64,000 bases of DNA from Marinobacter alexandrii (GTDB taxonomy: Bacteria > Bacteroidota > Bacteroidia > Cytophagales > Cyclobacteriaceae): the NCBI GenBank assembly GCA_039984955.1, contig JBDWTN010000007.1:1744501-1808500 (forward strand), given 5' to 3'. The notes under the pieces are model-generated. The model did no database searches. It was not told the DNA's origin and saw nothing but the letters and a program-made list of their open reading frames with translations. Below, piece by piece: positions 46,101 to 55,719 of the stretch. The translations under genes were made by a program, and so were the position numbers. How positions within the stretch are numbered: position 1 is the stretch's first letter; the number at the start of each line of letters is the position of its first letter.

Positions 46101-49100
46101 ATCTAAAATTAAAACTTGTCGCTTCATTCAAAGATGGGGTTTGTATATAGTTTCCTCCTAGAGGCTCCAATCTCAATGCGTTTCCAGCACCATCAAATGC
46201 ATCTAAAGCTCCTGCCTCCAATGCATTTACGATTTCCCAAGTTCCCGAGGAAAGAAGAAGAGCCCCCGTTGTAGCAACCCCGGGAAGTGTTCCTTCATCA
46301 AAATCTTCAAAGAAAGTATCTGGACCTCCCGGATTAGAAAAGTTTAAGAATGGGCCTTCTACCCAATCCGTGTTTTCATCCATATTGGTAAGTGAACCAT
46401 CAGGCCCTCCAACCAGGTCTGTGACTGTGATACTTCCAGGACCATTATCTAGTTGGTAATACGCCAAAAGACCCGCTTCATCTCCTATCAACCTTTCGTC
46501 TTTTTGTGATGTAATCTGAATATCATCCTTGGCAAAGTTCCAGATTCGTACTTCATCTATTTGACCATCAAGAGGGAAATCGCCATTCTTACTGATACCT
46601 AGTCTAAACGCTCCATCGGTACCTTCAGGCACTCGGGGTGCCTCAACTTCAAGCACTCCATCTATATAGGTTCTAATATCCGATCCATCAAACGTAACTG
46701 CTAAATGATACCATGTATCTATTGCCAATGTTGTCGTGCCAGTGGTATTCGCGCCTTGATTTGAAGCAAGGTTCTGACCAGAAAAGAACAAGTAAGCTCT
46801 ACCAGTTCCTGTCCCATCTTCCTGAACAATCAAGTTGTTTGTTCCTGTAAATGCATCTGCTTTTGCCCAAAGTTCCACTGTGAAGTTATCCGTATTGGGA
46901 TTCAATGGAATGTTTGGCAACTGCACAAAGTCATCCGTTCCATCAAAATCCAAAGCAAAATTTGAAATTGGATCAGATGTTCTAAAACTGATTGGGTTAT
47001 TTACTTCCGTGTTTGTATTGTATGTATCGAATGTTGGAGGTCCATTTACACTTAAGACAGCTATTTCATAATCTGTGCTACCACTTAAGTTTTCAACGCT
47101 TGCATTATTCCCATATCCATTGTAAACCACAAACCATCCGTTATCCAGGTCTGAACCTAAACCATATTGATCAGCCGTTCCATATGAGCCATCTGCTGGA
47201 AAAGGAAACGGGTTTCCTAAGCCATCATGCATAAGCACCACTGTTCTGTCTCCTTCGCCACTTGTCCAGCTTATGTCTGCTGTGAACTCGGCCACATTAA
47301 ATACAGAGATATTAGATGCCTGTGTTATAGGAGCTGTTGGCGTAAAAGAAGTGTTCCCTGAAGTCACGAAGTTTGAGGTCGCTCCAGTGAGTGCAAATCC
47401 ATTCAATCCTCCATCAAGTGCACTAATTGTCTGATCAAAGATTGCAGTTTCACCGGTGTTGTTACCTCCTGCACTTCCTTGGTTGAAATTATAATGAAGT
47501 ACAAGATTTCCGGAATTTGAACTCCCTATTAGGTCATCGTTATATAAAAAATTTCTTATTTCATCTTCAGGAAGAGCTATATCCCAGATTCTAACTTCAT
47601 CAATATCTCCTGTGAAGAAATTATCGTTACCCGTGCCATCCAGGAAGCTACTTCCTACCCGATTGGCAGAAATGCCCGTCGAATAGATGGTGCTTGTCGC
47701 AACAACATCGAGTATGCCATCTACATAAATTCTTACTTCATTATCGCCACTCTTATGGGTAACAGCTACGTGATGCCATTCACCATCATTTACATCTACC
47801 GTTCCATCTATAAGATCAAAATCTGTAGCTGTTCCCTGATAATGGGTGTATCTGACTTTTCCATCGTGAATACCAAACGCTCCCTCAATTGCATTGTCAT
47901 TATCTCCAATAACAGTCAATGCTGGATTGCCCTCGTAAACTGAAGAGTTAGCTGCAGAGGTTGTGTTGATCCAGGCTTCATAAGTTAATCCTGAGCTAAG
48001 ATTTTGTCTTGTGAAGTCAATGAAATCATCCCCATCAAAGTTGAGCGCGTTTTGCACATCTATCTCAGTGACGAAGTTGAGTGTGGTATTATCAATGATT
48101 CCTGAATAAGGATTTGCAAAAGGGTCCACTATTGCTGTGCTAGCAATCTGGAGAGCATACGTTTCAAGTTCTTCAAGGTCTGCAGATGGAACTATAGTCA
48201 AAAAGCTGGTTCCAAAGCCTGTAATAGAAGCAGAAGGAAGGTTAAAAATTTCGTTCCCAGATCCATCATTCGTATCAAAAAGTGAAAAAGATCCAGAGCC
48301 TGCATTGACAGGCTCAGAAAATTCTAGTACAATATTTGTGTTTAAAGCGACACCTGTTGCCTCATCGAGTGGGTTCGAGTTTATAAGAGCAGGGCCAGCA
48401 CCATCCGCCGGAGTGAAAATCTGACTTCCATTAACTACGCCTAACAAATCTAGTACCGTTGATGATATCACATTAATGTTGGGTATCTGATCGGTATCTG
48501 GACTCCCAGACTCATTCAATATCAAGTCCACTCCATTCGCCCCAGTTGGACTTGAGGAAGCAATTGTATATCCTCCAGCCAGCGTAAATTCCGCAGGAAC
48601 GTCTGAAACAGATGGGCCATCTATGTTTTCAGAGAAGACGATCGAAATAGCATCAATTTGACCATTCTGATCGGTATCGAAAGTTACAGCAGAGGAGACA
48701 GCAGGTCCACTACCGTCAGTAGTGCTTGTAAATGACTGATCGGACACCAATGAAGAAATGCCATCACTAAGTCTCGCATTGAATAAAGTTATATCTGGAG
48801 TCACATCCGTATCTGGAGTCCCCGACTCTGTGAACGTAACCTCAATCAGGTTATCATCTGCAACACCTCCTGTGGTAGCAAATGAACCACTAAATGCTTC
48901 TACAGTCACGGTCGTTGCATCAAAAATGGATGAAGCATCTACAATATTCTCTGAAAGAGTAAGCATCAAAAGACCTATTTGACCATTGTTATCTGCATCA
49001 GCTGTAGAAGCTGCAATGATCACTGGGGGGGCATTATCAGTAGGCGTAAAAGCCTGACTTAAGACATTACTATTTCCTAATAAGTCTGTCAGCGTACCAA

Positions 49101-50742
49101 CAAGTAAGGTAATATCAGGTATTTGATCTGTATCAAATCCACCTGATTCATTGAGCGTAAGGTCCACGCCATTCGTCCCATTTAGCGCAGTAGAAGCAAT
49201 AGTGTATCCTCCACCGAGTGTGAATTCAGGTGCTGGGTCAGTAACTGACGCACCATCGAGATCTTCAGAAAAAAGAATAGAAAGCATATCAATCTGACCA
49301 TTTTGATCAGTATCTGAGGTCGATGCAGAAATCATAACTGGAGCGAAAACATCTAGATCAAAAGCTGTAGATGTTACCCAGTTGGATGTAGCACCAATAA
49401 GTGCAAATGGCCCGGTTAATGTTCCATCATTTCCATTACCAGTAATATCTTGAAGGGTTGTCGCAGACGAATTATCCGAGCCGGCAATTCCTCGATTGAA
49501 ATCAAGCGAGGCGACCAGACCAGGCCCTACAGACAATGTAGTATAAGCGTCTGATATGATCTGTTCCTGCGTTCGAGCAACATTCCAAACTCTTACTTCA
49601 TCGATTTGTCCTGGGAAAAATTCTCCTCCTACGCTAAAGCTCCTCCTACCTATTGTAAATGACTCTGCTACTGTGGCATAAGTTCTTATCGAACTTACAT
49701 CCAGTTCTCCATCGACATAAAGGAATGCTGTACTGCCATCAAATGTAGCAGCAATATGGTGCCATTGACCATCGTTCACTTGTACAGTCCCCACCATATC
49801 ATTTCCTGATGCCACTACACTGACTTCTCCAGTAGCAGTAACGACTATGCCAAAACGCTGATTTGCCACCAAATCGTTGGAACTCCATCCAGCTACAGCA
49901 ACATCTGTAGATGAGCTTGTATTGATCCATGCCTCTAGAGTACGGACAGTATTTCCAACTGGAAGCCCGATAGGAGAGGTTGTTTCAACAAAATCATCAG
50001 TCCCATCAAAGTTGAGTGCGTTGTTTTGTAGTGGAGCTCCATCTATATAGCCAATGGATCCTGCTACAACAGTTCCATCTTGAGATCCATTTCCACCTGC
50101 ATTATCAGCTAGATTGTTTTCAAACTCTAAATAAACTTCCAAACCAGCTTCATCCCCAACAAGCTTAGCATCATAGTCTGCATTGATTTGTGTTCCTGTT
50201 CTGGCAACATTCCAAATTCTTACTTCATCGATGTAAATATCATCTCCTTCAGTTCCATCGGCTCTTCTCCCAATTCTGACAGGGCCATTATTTGAAACAG
50301 GCGAAGTAACATTTACACCAATCAAGGCTGCTGTTGCTCCATCGATGTAGATTTGACCTTCATTTCCAGAAGCAAGCGGGTCATAAACAATAGCTACATG
50401 ATGCCAGTTTCCTGGTGTTATAACACCAGGTAAAGTACTATTACTTGATTCGGTTGCTCCGTCACCAAACAGGATACTAATACTTCCATCTGTATCTACA
50501 TATGCATCTAGAGGAGCTGGAAGATTCACATTCGATTGATTAACCAGAGAAGTCAGAGAGGTAATTGTAGGAATGTGAATCCACTGCTCAACTGTGAATC
50601 CTGTCCCAGTATTGAGATCGTAAGTCACATTGACTTCATTTCCTGATCCAGAAAGATCTAAAGCATGCTGTGCTGTGCTAGAGAATGAAATAAGAAAAAT
50701 AAGGGCAATTGATATTGACTTGACTAAGGTGGTAAAATTCAT
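43165..50742 (-). CDS. Giant secreted LamG/Ig-like protein with type A T9SS sorting domain
   Basis: A 2525-residue surface or secreted protein with a signal peptide (SISIALIFLISFSSTAQ). Four LamG/concanavalin-like modules at ~25-215, 239-415, 900-1100 and 1262-1440 carry the repeated start LNFDGTDDFV. Between them are three Asp-rich Ig-like repeats (~464-780, each opening with a DTDQNGQI-type motif), a SbsA-like Ig domain (~784-890), FN3-like domains, an Ig-like repeat near 1792-1875, and an LRR-like stretch near 1995-2100. Near 2322-2352 there is a very basic segment. The end (~2440-2525, LQIYPNPSRDFLNVSY ... GVYILRF) is a type A T9SS CTD. It is probably a calcium-binding adhesin or glycan-binding protein. 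It is a single gene followed by a strong terminator. Confidence 0.9.
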   Translation of the reverse strand: MNFTTLVKSISIALIFLISFSSTAQHALDLSGSGNEVNVTYDLNTGTGFTVEQWIHIPTITSLTSLVNQSNVNLPAPLDAYVDTDGSISILFGDGATESSNSTLPGVITPGNWHHVAIVYDPLASGNEGQIYIDGATAALIGVNVTSPVSNNGPVRIGRRADGTEGDDIYIDEVRIWNVARTGTQINADYDAKLVGDEAGLEVYLEFENNLADNAGGNGSQDGTVVAGSIGYIDGAPLQNNALNFDGTDDFVETTSPIGLPVGNTVRTLEAWINTSSSTDVAVAGWSSNDLVANQRFGIVVTATGEVSVVASGNDMVGTVQVNDGQWHHIAATFDGSTAFLYVDGELDVSSIRTYATVAESFTIGRRSFSVGGEFFPGQIDEVRVWNVARTQEQIISDAYTTLSVGPGLVASLDFNRGIAGSDNSSATTLQDITGNGNDGTLTGPFALIGATSNWVTSTAFDLDVFAPVMISASTSDTDQNGQIDMLSILFSEDLDGASVTDPAPEFTLGGGYTIASTALNGTNGVDLTLNESGGFDTDQIPDITLLVGTLTDLLGNSNVLSQAFTPTDNAPPVIIAASTADADNNGQIGLLMLTLSENIVDASSIFDATTVTVEAFSGSFATTGGVADDNLIEVTFTESGTPDTDVTPDITLFNARLSDGISSLVSDQSFTSTTDGSGPAVSSAVTFDTDQNGQIDAISIVFSENIDGPSVSDVPAEFTLAGGYTIASSSPTGANGVDLILNESGSPDTDQIPNINVISSTVLDLLGVVNGSQIFTPADGAGPALINSNPLDEATGVALNTNIVLEFSEPVNAGSGSFSLFDTNDGSGNEIFNLPSASITGFGTSFLTIVPSADLEELETYALQIASTAIVDPFANPYSGIIDNTTLNFVTEIDVQNALNFDGDDFIDFTRQNLSSGLTYEAWINTTSAANSSVYEGNPALTVIGDNDNAIEGAFGIHDGKVRYTHYQGTATDFDLIDGTVDVNDGEWHHVAVTHKSGDNEVRIYVDGILDVVATSTIYSTGISANRVGSSFLDGTGNDNFFTGDIDEVRIWDIALPEDEIRNFLYNDDLIGSSNSGNLVLHYNFNQGSAGGNNTGETAIFDQTISALDGGLNGFALTGATSNFVTSGNTSFTPTAPITQASNISVFNVAEFTADISWTSGEGDRTVVLMHDGLGNPFPFPADGSYGTADQYGLGSDLDNGWFVVYNGYGNNASVENLSGSTDYEIAVLSVNGPPTFDTYNTNTEVNNPISFRTSDPISNFALDFDGTDDFVQLPNIPLNPNTDNFTVELWAKADAFTGTNNLIVQEDGTGTGRAYLFFSGQNLASNQGANTTGTTTLAIDTWYHLAVTFDGSDIRTYIDGVLEVEAPRVPEGTDGAFRLGISKNGDFPLDGQIDEVRIWNFAKDDIQITSQKDERLIGDEAGLLAYYQLDNGPGSITVTDLVGGPDGSLTNMDENTDWVEGPFLNFSNPGGPDTFFEDFDEGTLPGVATTGALLLSSGTWEIVNALEAGALDAFDGAGNALRLEPLGGNYIQTPSLNEATSFNFRFKGQNTGGSYRVLASNDGGATFPHELGTINPDPTYQEFTFDLVSLFDPSLIGPIRIEHESGSNPLFIDEVSSDAVVTPVGITFDQVVVPDVNLEIGSINNLIYAFSMNPSAPVETIGFILSLDDNAPNYTVDDFAPNPVKVWINTAEENFATATEIGAFEFGNMLPDGGSVPANQVALLFSEVLSPGVPTYIYASVDIDAGATPNNSFRILAVDLEEQVGIVQETNALGSLDAGGEFTIQSGDVTAPVVTVDTYGTSITSPQLTGTVDDATATIDVEVDGASYSAVNNGDGTWTLPAGIIATLTDGTYDVIVTGTDAAGNVGTDATVDELVISQTTIAINASNITSTSFQANWSEGLDVQTYQLDVSEVADFSTFVSSYENFETTATNETLTNLDFSQEYFYRVRVVNTADEVLANSNTTSLKTIIDLPTLADSLALVQIFDAINPQGLNWETARLRDWDGIQFDAGKTRVSLVDLDGTSSVGDMPNPFTGDALTDGGLSNLIDMNLSGNEITGLIDFASTSIDLLNVSNNSLTFGDLEPLIGLGISSLDYQTQASIQFDPEIRPAYLRDDLIIVPHLENYVLNISIDGAGNTFVWYKDDVVISTTADFNVLNSVTEIVEIDFDNMGTFRAEVSSTVVPGLTINIDPQAVLATADITMRLTDFDEVLLSGETFTGALLEAIRRPAGYDTLASTNGNVSAEFIFEDVVLANYLCGIEPNNKQDLIPTYFGDVFEWDQADTIELRENATLIIKMTADPPELTADDGEGTLGVTIEEDFGDDGARTEARRRAKKRKCGLKQRRRGGRTNQDDEFVLIAYGETDDNGEFQFGFLPEGTYRFFVEYPGIPLDENSEVQFIVGEAGIGDTDFKLAAFATEDGIEVTIEEALGVILDYFKELQIYPNPSRDFLNVSYRHLKSNDVTAQLVDLSGNTKWSSDLKNGFDEQIRIDVSGFSEGVYILRFFDRESPKDNVISYRVIVRD

Positions 50743-51019
50743 TTTAACTATTATATGGTAGATGACTAAGGCAAATAAGGTTATTTATAAGGCTAATTAA
50801 AATCCCCTAAAACAGGTATTTTAAATTGAATTAAGCAACTAAAATAAGTCGACAAAAGCCAATAGTATTTTATTAAATTATTATTTCGATCAATATTCTG
50901 AATTCGACTATTAACAGGGTGCAATCAGGATTTTAAATAACCTAATTTTCAGTTTTGAAATGTTATCCGGTTTTTTAATTGGGTATAGCCTTACTTTAAT
51001 TTGTTGTAAATACACTACC

Positions 51020-54000
51020 ATGAAATTCTTAACAACTGCCGCCTTAGTCCTCATCTCAACAACTGCTTTCTCTCAGTATTCCTTTGAAAGCAAAAAAGCT
51101 GAGAAGCTCTACAACAAGTTGGATGATGCCTATCTGGATTATGATTATAGCACTATTCTAGATAATGAAGATCTCGCTAAGGAAACCTTCCTTTCTAAAG
51201 AAGATACGATAGCGGCCAATGTTTATAGTTTTTTAGCTGAGGCATACGATTACGAAATTGGTGATTACCAAAAATCACTCGACTTCTACAGTCTTGAACT
51301 GGAGCTAAGAAAAAAGATTGATCCAACAGGAGAACGAAAAGATTTGCTTTATAACATGGCAACTCTTCAAACTGAACTCGGTTACTACAATCAAGCTGAA
51401 GCGCTACTTGTCCAAATTCAATCAAGGGATGCTGACCTATATGGGAAGAGCAGCGAAGAGTATTTTGACGTTACAAGCTCTTTAATTGAACTATACAATC
51501 AAACAGAGAAGTTTGATGAAATTCTATCGATTACAGAAGATTTAAGAAAGCATTTAGAAAAAAATACCGTTGAAGAAGCGGTTACATACAAGTGGATTGG
51601 AGATTCCTATACTACGAAAGGATCTTATAGAAAAGCGGAAAGATCCTTTGATAAAGGGCTTGGGATGTTTCAATCAAATGGACTTGAAACCACTTTTGAA
51701 TATGTATCAACGCTGAATAGTTTGGGCATCTTATTTACCGATGCTGGCAAGTTTCCAGAGGCTGAAGAAGTTTACCAAGAGGCCTTGGGTATTTTGAATA
51801 GACTACAAGGTGAAAACGAAGACGCAGTAAGTCGAGTTCAAGAGAATCTTGCACAGGTTTATATAAAACTAGGAGACTACCAAAAGGCCATCGATCTTCA
51901 AAAGAATGTCATTACCTATTATGAGGAATACTTTGGTTCAGAGTCTTTGATTACTGGTGTGGCTCGCCTGAATTATGGATTGTTCCTAATCAAAACACGT
52001 TCATTCAATGAAGCAGAAAAACAACTCGTACAAGCCATCTCCATATTCGAGGAAGGTGGTGAAGGACAATCGTTGGATGTTGGTCGAGCGCAAAGTTTAC
52101 TTTCCAACCTCTATGTGAAAACAGGGGCTATTGATAAGGCTATTGAACAAGGCAAAAAGTCAATCGAATCGTATGAATCAGCACTCTCGGATGACAATCC
52201 AGAAATAGCTTATCCATATTTCAATTTGGCAAATGCATACCTCGTGTATGATGAAGTGGAGAATGCTGAGAAATTAGCAATGAAAGCTTATGATTTGCGG
52301 AGAAAAGGATTAGGCAAAAAGCATCCATTCTTTGCTCAAAGTGCTAACCAGTTGGCTATTGTAAGCTGGAAGAAGGGTAATACGAAAGAAGCTCTATCTT
52401 ATTACAAGGAAGCTTTCGATAATTATTTTAATCAAATAAACACATTCTTTCCTGTACTAACGGAGGAAGAAAAAACGACTTTCTATTACATAACAGTAAA
52501 GCCAGCTTTCGAGCAGTATGTTTCCTTTATTGAAGAAACCTCTCAAGACAATAAGGAGCTATTAGGCGAGATCTATGATTATCAGCTTTCGCTTAAAGGT
52601 TTGATTATGTATGCTACATCTAAAGTGAGGGAAAGTATCTTGTCTAGCGGTGATAATACACTTATTCAAATGTTTGAAGACTGGATTAGTCAAAAAGAAC
52701 AATTAGCTAAGCTCTTTAGCGCTACTGATATTGATATAGCAATTAGAAATCAAAAAATTGATTCTTTAACAAGTACCTCTGACGAATTGGAAGAAGAACT
52801 AAGCAAAGCATCACAGGCGTTTGGAGAAAATTTCGCGAACAAATCGCTTAGTTGGAAAGATGTCCAAAATACCTTGAAGCCAGGTGAAGCAGCAGTAGAA
52901 ATGGTAAGGTATCGTGATTTCACAACTGACTCATCAGGTGTTTTCTCAGACGAGATTCACTATGCTGCCATGATTGTTAGACACGATACGGAAGACTACC
53001 CTGAGATGGTCATTCTGAGAAATGGAGAACAAATGGAGAACAAATTCTTAGCTAACTATCGTAACGCCATCAAATACAAGATCTCTGAAAACTACAGTTA
53101 TAAACTTTTTTGGGAGCCAATAGCAAGAAGACTAGAAGGAATCAATAAGATCTACTTTGCTCCAGATGGAGTTTACAATCAAATCAGTATTTACACACTT
53201 CAAAATCCGGAATCTAAGGAATACCTATTGAATGAGATAGACCTTGCACTAGTCACCAATACAAAAGACCTACTAACTGAAAGTGATCCATTTAAGAAAG
53301 ATGGAAGAAGTGTTTTCTTTGGATACCCACAATATGATATGGGATCTAATGTAAAGAATGATAATGAAGCAGATAACAGAGGAGTTAGAGGTGTTGACAG
53401 AGGAATGCGGAGCGGTTCTGGCAAAAGTGAACTTTCTCGGGGAGCATCCATTCCAAGAGGAGTTAGAGGTAATTTAGTTAGATACATGAGATCTTTCAAT
53501 GGCCTTGCTATGTTACCTGGCACCAAGAAAGAGGTTGAACTTATTGATAGTTTATACAGCGAAAATAATCGTGTAAGAGATGCATATTTCTTAAATGACG
53601 CATTGGAAGGGACAGTAAAGAGTGTAAACAATCCTAATATTTTGCATATTGCCACACATGGGTTTTTCCTCGAACAAGATAATGATGATCAAAGCGATCA
53701 GTATGTTCAAAATCCTCTTTTAAGATCAGGACTCATCCTAGCGGGGGCTAATAATTTCATACGAACAGGAAATATTGTCTCTGAACAAAATGGTGATGAT
53801 GGTATTCTCACTGCCTTTGAAGCAATGAATATGAATCTCGATAAAACAGATGTAGTGGTTCTATCTGCCTGTGAAACAGGACTTGGTGAAGTGAAAAATG
53901 GCGAAGGAGTTTATGGGCTTCAGAGAGCTTTCCAAATAGCAGGAGCTGATGCTATTATCATGTCCATGTGGACAGTTGATGATGCTGCCACGCAAGAATT

Positions 54001-54133
54001 GATGACCACATTCTATGAAGAATGGTTATCACACGGAAATAAGCAACAAGCATTTAATGCCGCCCAAAAAAGACTAAAAGAAAAATATAACAAGCCCTAC
54101 TATTGGGGTGCCTTCGTTATGATTGGCGAATAA
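51020..54133 (+). CDS. CHAT-domain tetratricopeptide repeat protein, exported
   Basis: The Met at 51020 starts a good signal peptide (MKFLTTAALVLISTTAFSQ), giving 1037 residues; a frame start at 50960 would put a second hydrophobic stretch before it. About 460 residues of TPR units (LNSLGILFTDAGKFPEAEEVY) lead to a helical linker and a C-terminal CHAT domain with His in HIATHGFF (~880) and Cys in LSACETGLG (~950). It resembles the 7122-10094 protein in layout. An Arg/Gly-rich insert sits just before the active half (53376-53495). It is separated from the giant gene by a 277-base divergent region in which I see no clear promoter. A strong terminator follows. Confidence 0.88.
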   Translation: MKFLTTAALVLISTTAFSQYSFESKKAEKLYNKLDDAYLDYDYSTILDNEDLAKETFLSKEDTIAANVYSFLAEAYDYEIGDYQKSLDFYSLELELRKKIDPTGERKDLLYNMATLQTELGYYNQAEALLVQIQSRDADLYGKSSEEYFDVTSSLIELYNQTEKFDEILSITEDLRKHLEKNTVEEAVTYKWIGDSYTTKGSYRKAERSFDKGLGMFQSNGLETTFEYVSTLNSLGILFTDAGKFPEAEEVYQEALGILNRLQGENEDAVSRVQENLAQVYIKLGDYQKAIDLQKNVITYYEEYFGSESLITGVARLNYGLFLIKTRSFNEAEKQLVQAISIFEEGGEGQSLDVGRAQSLLSNLYVKTGAIDKAIEQGKKSIESYESALSDDNPEIAYPYFNLANAYLVYDEVENAEKLAMKAYDLRRKGLGKKHPFFAQSANQLAIVSWKKGNTKEALSYYKEAFDNYFNQINTFFPVLTEEEKTTFYYITVKPAFEQYVSFIEETSQDNKELLGEIYDYQLSLKGLIMYATSKVRESILSSGDNTLIQMFEDWISQKEQLAKLFSATDIDIAIRNQKIDSLTSTSDELEEELSKASQAFGENFANKSLSWKDVQNTLKPGEAAVEMVRYRDFTTDSSGVFSDEIHYAAMIVRHDTEDYPEMVILRNGEQMENKFLANYRNAIKYKISENYSYKLFWEPIARRLEGINKIYFAPDGVYNQISIYTLQNPESKEYLLNEIDLALVTNTKDLLTESDPFKKDGRSVFFGYPQYDMGSNVKNDNEADNRGVRGVDRGMRSGSGKSELSRGASIPRGVRGNLVRYMRSFNGLAMLPGTKKEVELIDSLYSENNRVRDAYFLNDALEGTVKSVNNPNILHIATHGFFLEQDNDDQSDQYVQNPLLRSGLILAGANNFIRTGNIVSEQNGDDGILTAFEAMNMNLDKTDVVVLSACETGLGEVKNGEGVYGLQRAFQIAGADAIIMSMWTVDDAATQELMTTFYEEWLSHGNKQQAFNAAQKRLKEKYNKPYYWGAFVMIGE

Positions 54134-54150
54134 GAAGGTTTAGTCGCATG

Positions 54151-54180
54151 AAAAAGGGGAAGTTATCGCTTCCCCTTTTT
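54151..54180. terminator. Bidirectional terminator with perfect 12-bp stem
   Basis: AAAAAGGGGAAG / CTTCCCCTTTTT around a six-base loop TTATCG, with T-runs on both strands. It lies between the stop of the CHAT-TPR gene and the convergent propeller gene, and includes the last codons of the latter. Confidence 0.9.
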
Positions 54181-55203
54181 CTTTTCCCAGGCTTTTAAGT
54201 CAAGTATCAAAATTCCCCTTCCTTTTCCAGCCGGATCTTCCGCATGCGCATACTGAAAAGCCATGTACTTGCCATCATCGCTGATTACTCCATTTGATGC
54301 TTTGAACTCAGGGTTATCATTGAAATACGTGATTCGTTCTACCTCTCCAGATTCATCCAACTTCATCTTGTAAAGATCAAGTGTCAAAAATTCTTTCATG
54401 CCTTTATATTTTGTCCTGTGCCTGTTACTCTCTACTAAAAGGCTAAGGCCGTTAGGAAATGTTCCTTCAGCTTCGTCATACGTACTCTCACTTTTAGAAT
54501 AATTTACGAAAGCCTTCTTCTCAATATCGTACCCCAATACTTCTGCCTGAAAGCCAAAGTTTCCACCAAAGGCATAAAAAATGAGTTCACTTTCATTTCC
54601 TGGTCTAAAATTTTGCGTTTCTAAATCCCATCCCTTCGCAGGTGTAGGTAGATCTGAGGATTGAAAAAGAGGTTTCCAATTTTTAAGTTTTGGCTTACCT
54701 TCTTCGTAAGCTATTTCTCCCTGATAGATTGTTGAGCCCAGAGCCCAAGCAATATTCATTTTGGTACGTGATACCGCAGGGCCTTCTTTACAATGTACTC
54801 CCAATGACGTTGGGGCAGATTTAAGGTCTCTTTTCAGTACCCATAATTCTGTATTCCTAGCATCTCTACTTTTCCAGGGATCATCCGAATTGAAGTTTTT
54901 TGCTCCTGAAAGAAGAATATCTCCATTTGATAAATAAAGAGCACGCACAAAACCTTCATGGAAAAAATGATGGGTCATTGGTCGGATGTTCCCCGTTGCA
55001 ATTTCCACCTCGAAAACATCACCAAACGTTTTTTCTATAAAAAGTATTCTTTCACCATCATGTGACCAGTCAGCACGTTCACCAAAGAAAGTGACTTGTT
55101 TGATATAATCAGGAAGATCATCAATGGGGGATTTTTTTTCTTGTGAAAATAAGCTCGTACAAGTAGCAACAAAAATGACGATTGAGGTGTATATATGTTT
55201 CAT
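54163..55203 (-). CDS. TolB/PD40-like beta-propeller protein, exported
   Basis: A 346-residue protein with a signal peptide (SIVIFVATCTSLFSQ) followed by repeated propeller blades, e.g. ADWSHDGERILFIE, GVISDDGKYMAFQYA, resembling TolB/PD40 domains. There is no catalytic domain. The substrate is unknown; relatives bind or report on proteins in the periplasm or surface. Its stop codon lies in the loop of the terminator hairpin. It is divergent from the 55234 gene with only 30 bases between starts. Confidence 0.8.
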   Translation of the reverse strand: MKHIYTSIVIFVATCTSLFSQEKKSPIDDLPDYIKQVTFFGERADWSHDGERILFIEKTFGDVFEVEIATGNIRPMTHHFFHEGFVRALYLSNGDILLSGAKNFNSDDPWKSRDARNTELWVLKRDLKSAPTSLGVHCKEGPAVSRTKMNIAWALGSTIYQGEIAYEEGKPKLKNWKPLFQSSDLPTPAKGWDLETQNFRPGNESELIFYAFGGNFGFQAEVLGYDIEKKAFVNYSKSESTYDEAEGTFPNGLSLLVESNRHRTKYKGMKEFLTLDLYKMKLDESGEVERITYFNDNPEFKASNGVISDDGKYMAFQYAHAEDPAGKGRGILILDLKAWEKKKGKR

Positions 55204-55233
55204 GTAAATTGGGTGATAAGCCTCAAAGATAAA

Positions 55234-55695
55234 ATGAAACTTCTCCTTACTATTTTCATCGCTTTTTTGACCTATTCATGTGTTTCTAAAACAGAAGGAT
55301 CCATAGCAGATTTAGAAGTTGCCATACAGGAATTTAACGACGCATTTGAAAAAGGGGATACCCTGCAGCTTTCCTCAATGATCACTAATAATTATGTGCA
55401 CACGAACAGCTCCTGGAAGTCTTTTGGGAAAAGTCAATGGATGAAGTACATGAAAGCAAGAAGTAAAAAGCTGCAAAGAGGCGAATTAATTATTCACCAA
55501 TATATGATGGAAGAAGTATCGATTGAGTCACATGATCAAACTGCTATCGTGACTGCAAAAATCCTATCTTCCGGAGAAGAAGATGGAGTCTCTTTTGAAA
55601 AAGCTTTTAGAGTGACGAACCTTTGGGTGTATGATGGAAGCCGCTGGCTTAGAGCGGGCTTCCATGATACTGCAATCAAAAAGCCTACCTCCTGA
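55234..55695 (+). CDS. SnoaL/DUF4440-like lipoprotein
   Basis: The Met at 55234 gives a lipoprotein signal (MKLLLTIFIAFLTYSC) and a 153-residue protein; the frame start at 55195 is less likely. The body is one NTF2-fold domain (VAIQEFNDAFEKGDTLQLSSM, YVHTNSSWKSFGKSQWM, DGSRWLRAGFHDTAI), typical of DUF4440/SnoaL-like proteins. No catalytic residues can be assigned. It is probably a single-gene unit. Confidence 0.8.
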   Translation: MKLLLTIFIAFLTYSCVSKTEGSIADLEVAIQEFNDAFEKGDTLQLSSMITNNYVHTNSSWKSFGKSQWMKYMKARSKKLQRGELIIHQYMMEEVSIESHDQTAIVTAKILSSGEEDGVSFEKAFRVTNLWVYDGSRWLRAGFHDTAIKKPTS

Positions 55696-55719
55696 CTAAA
55701 GGAAGTAAGACTGCCTGAT

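Noticed and set aside
53200-53655. 151-codon minus-strand frame inside the second CHAT gene
   Set aside because: Shadow of the strongly supported CHAT domain; Ser/Leu-rich translation typical of antisense reading.
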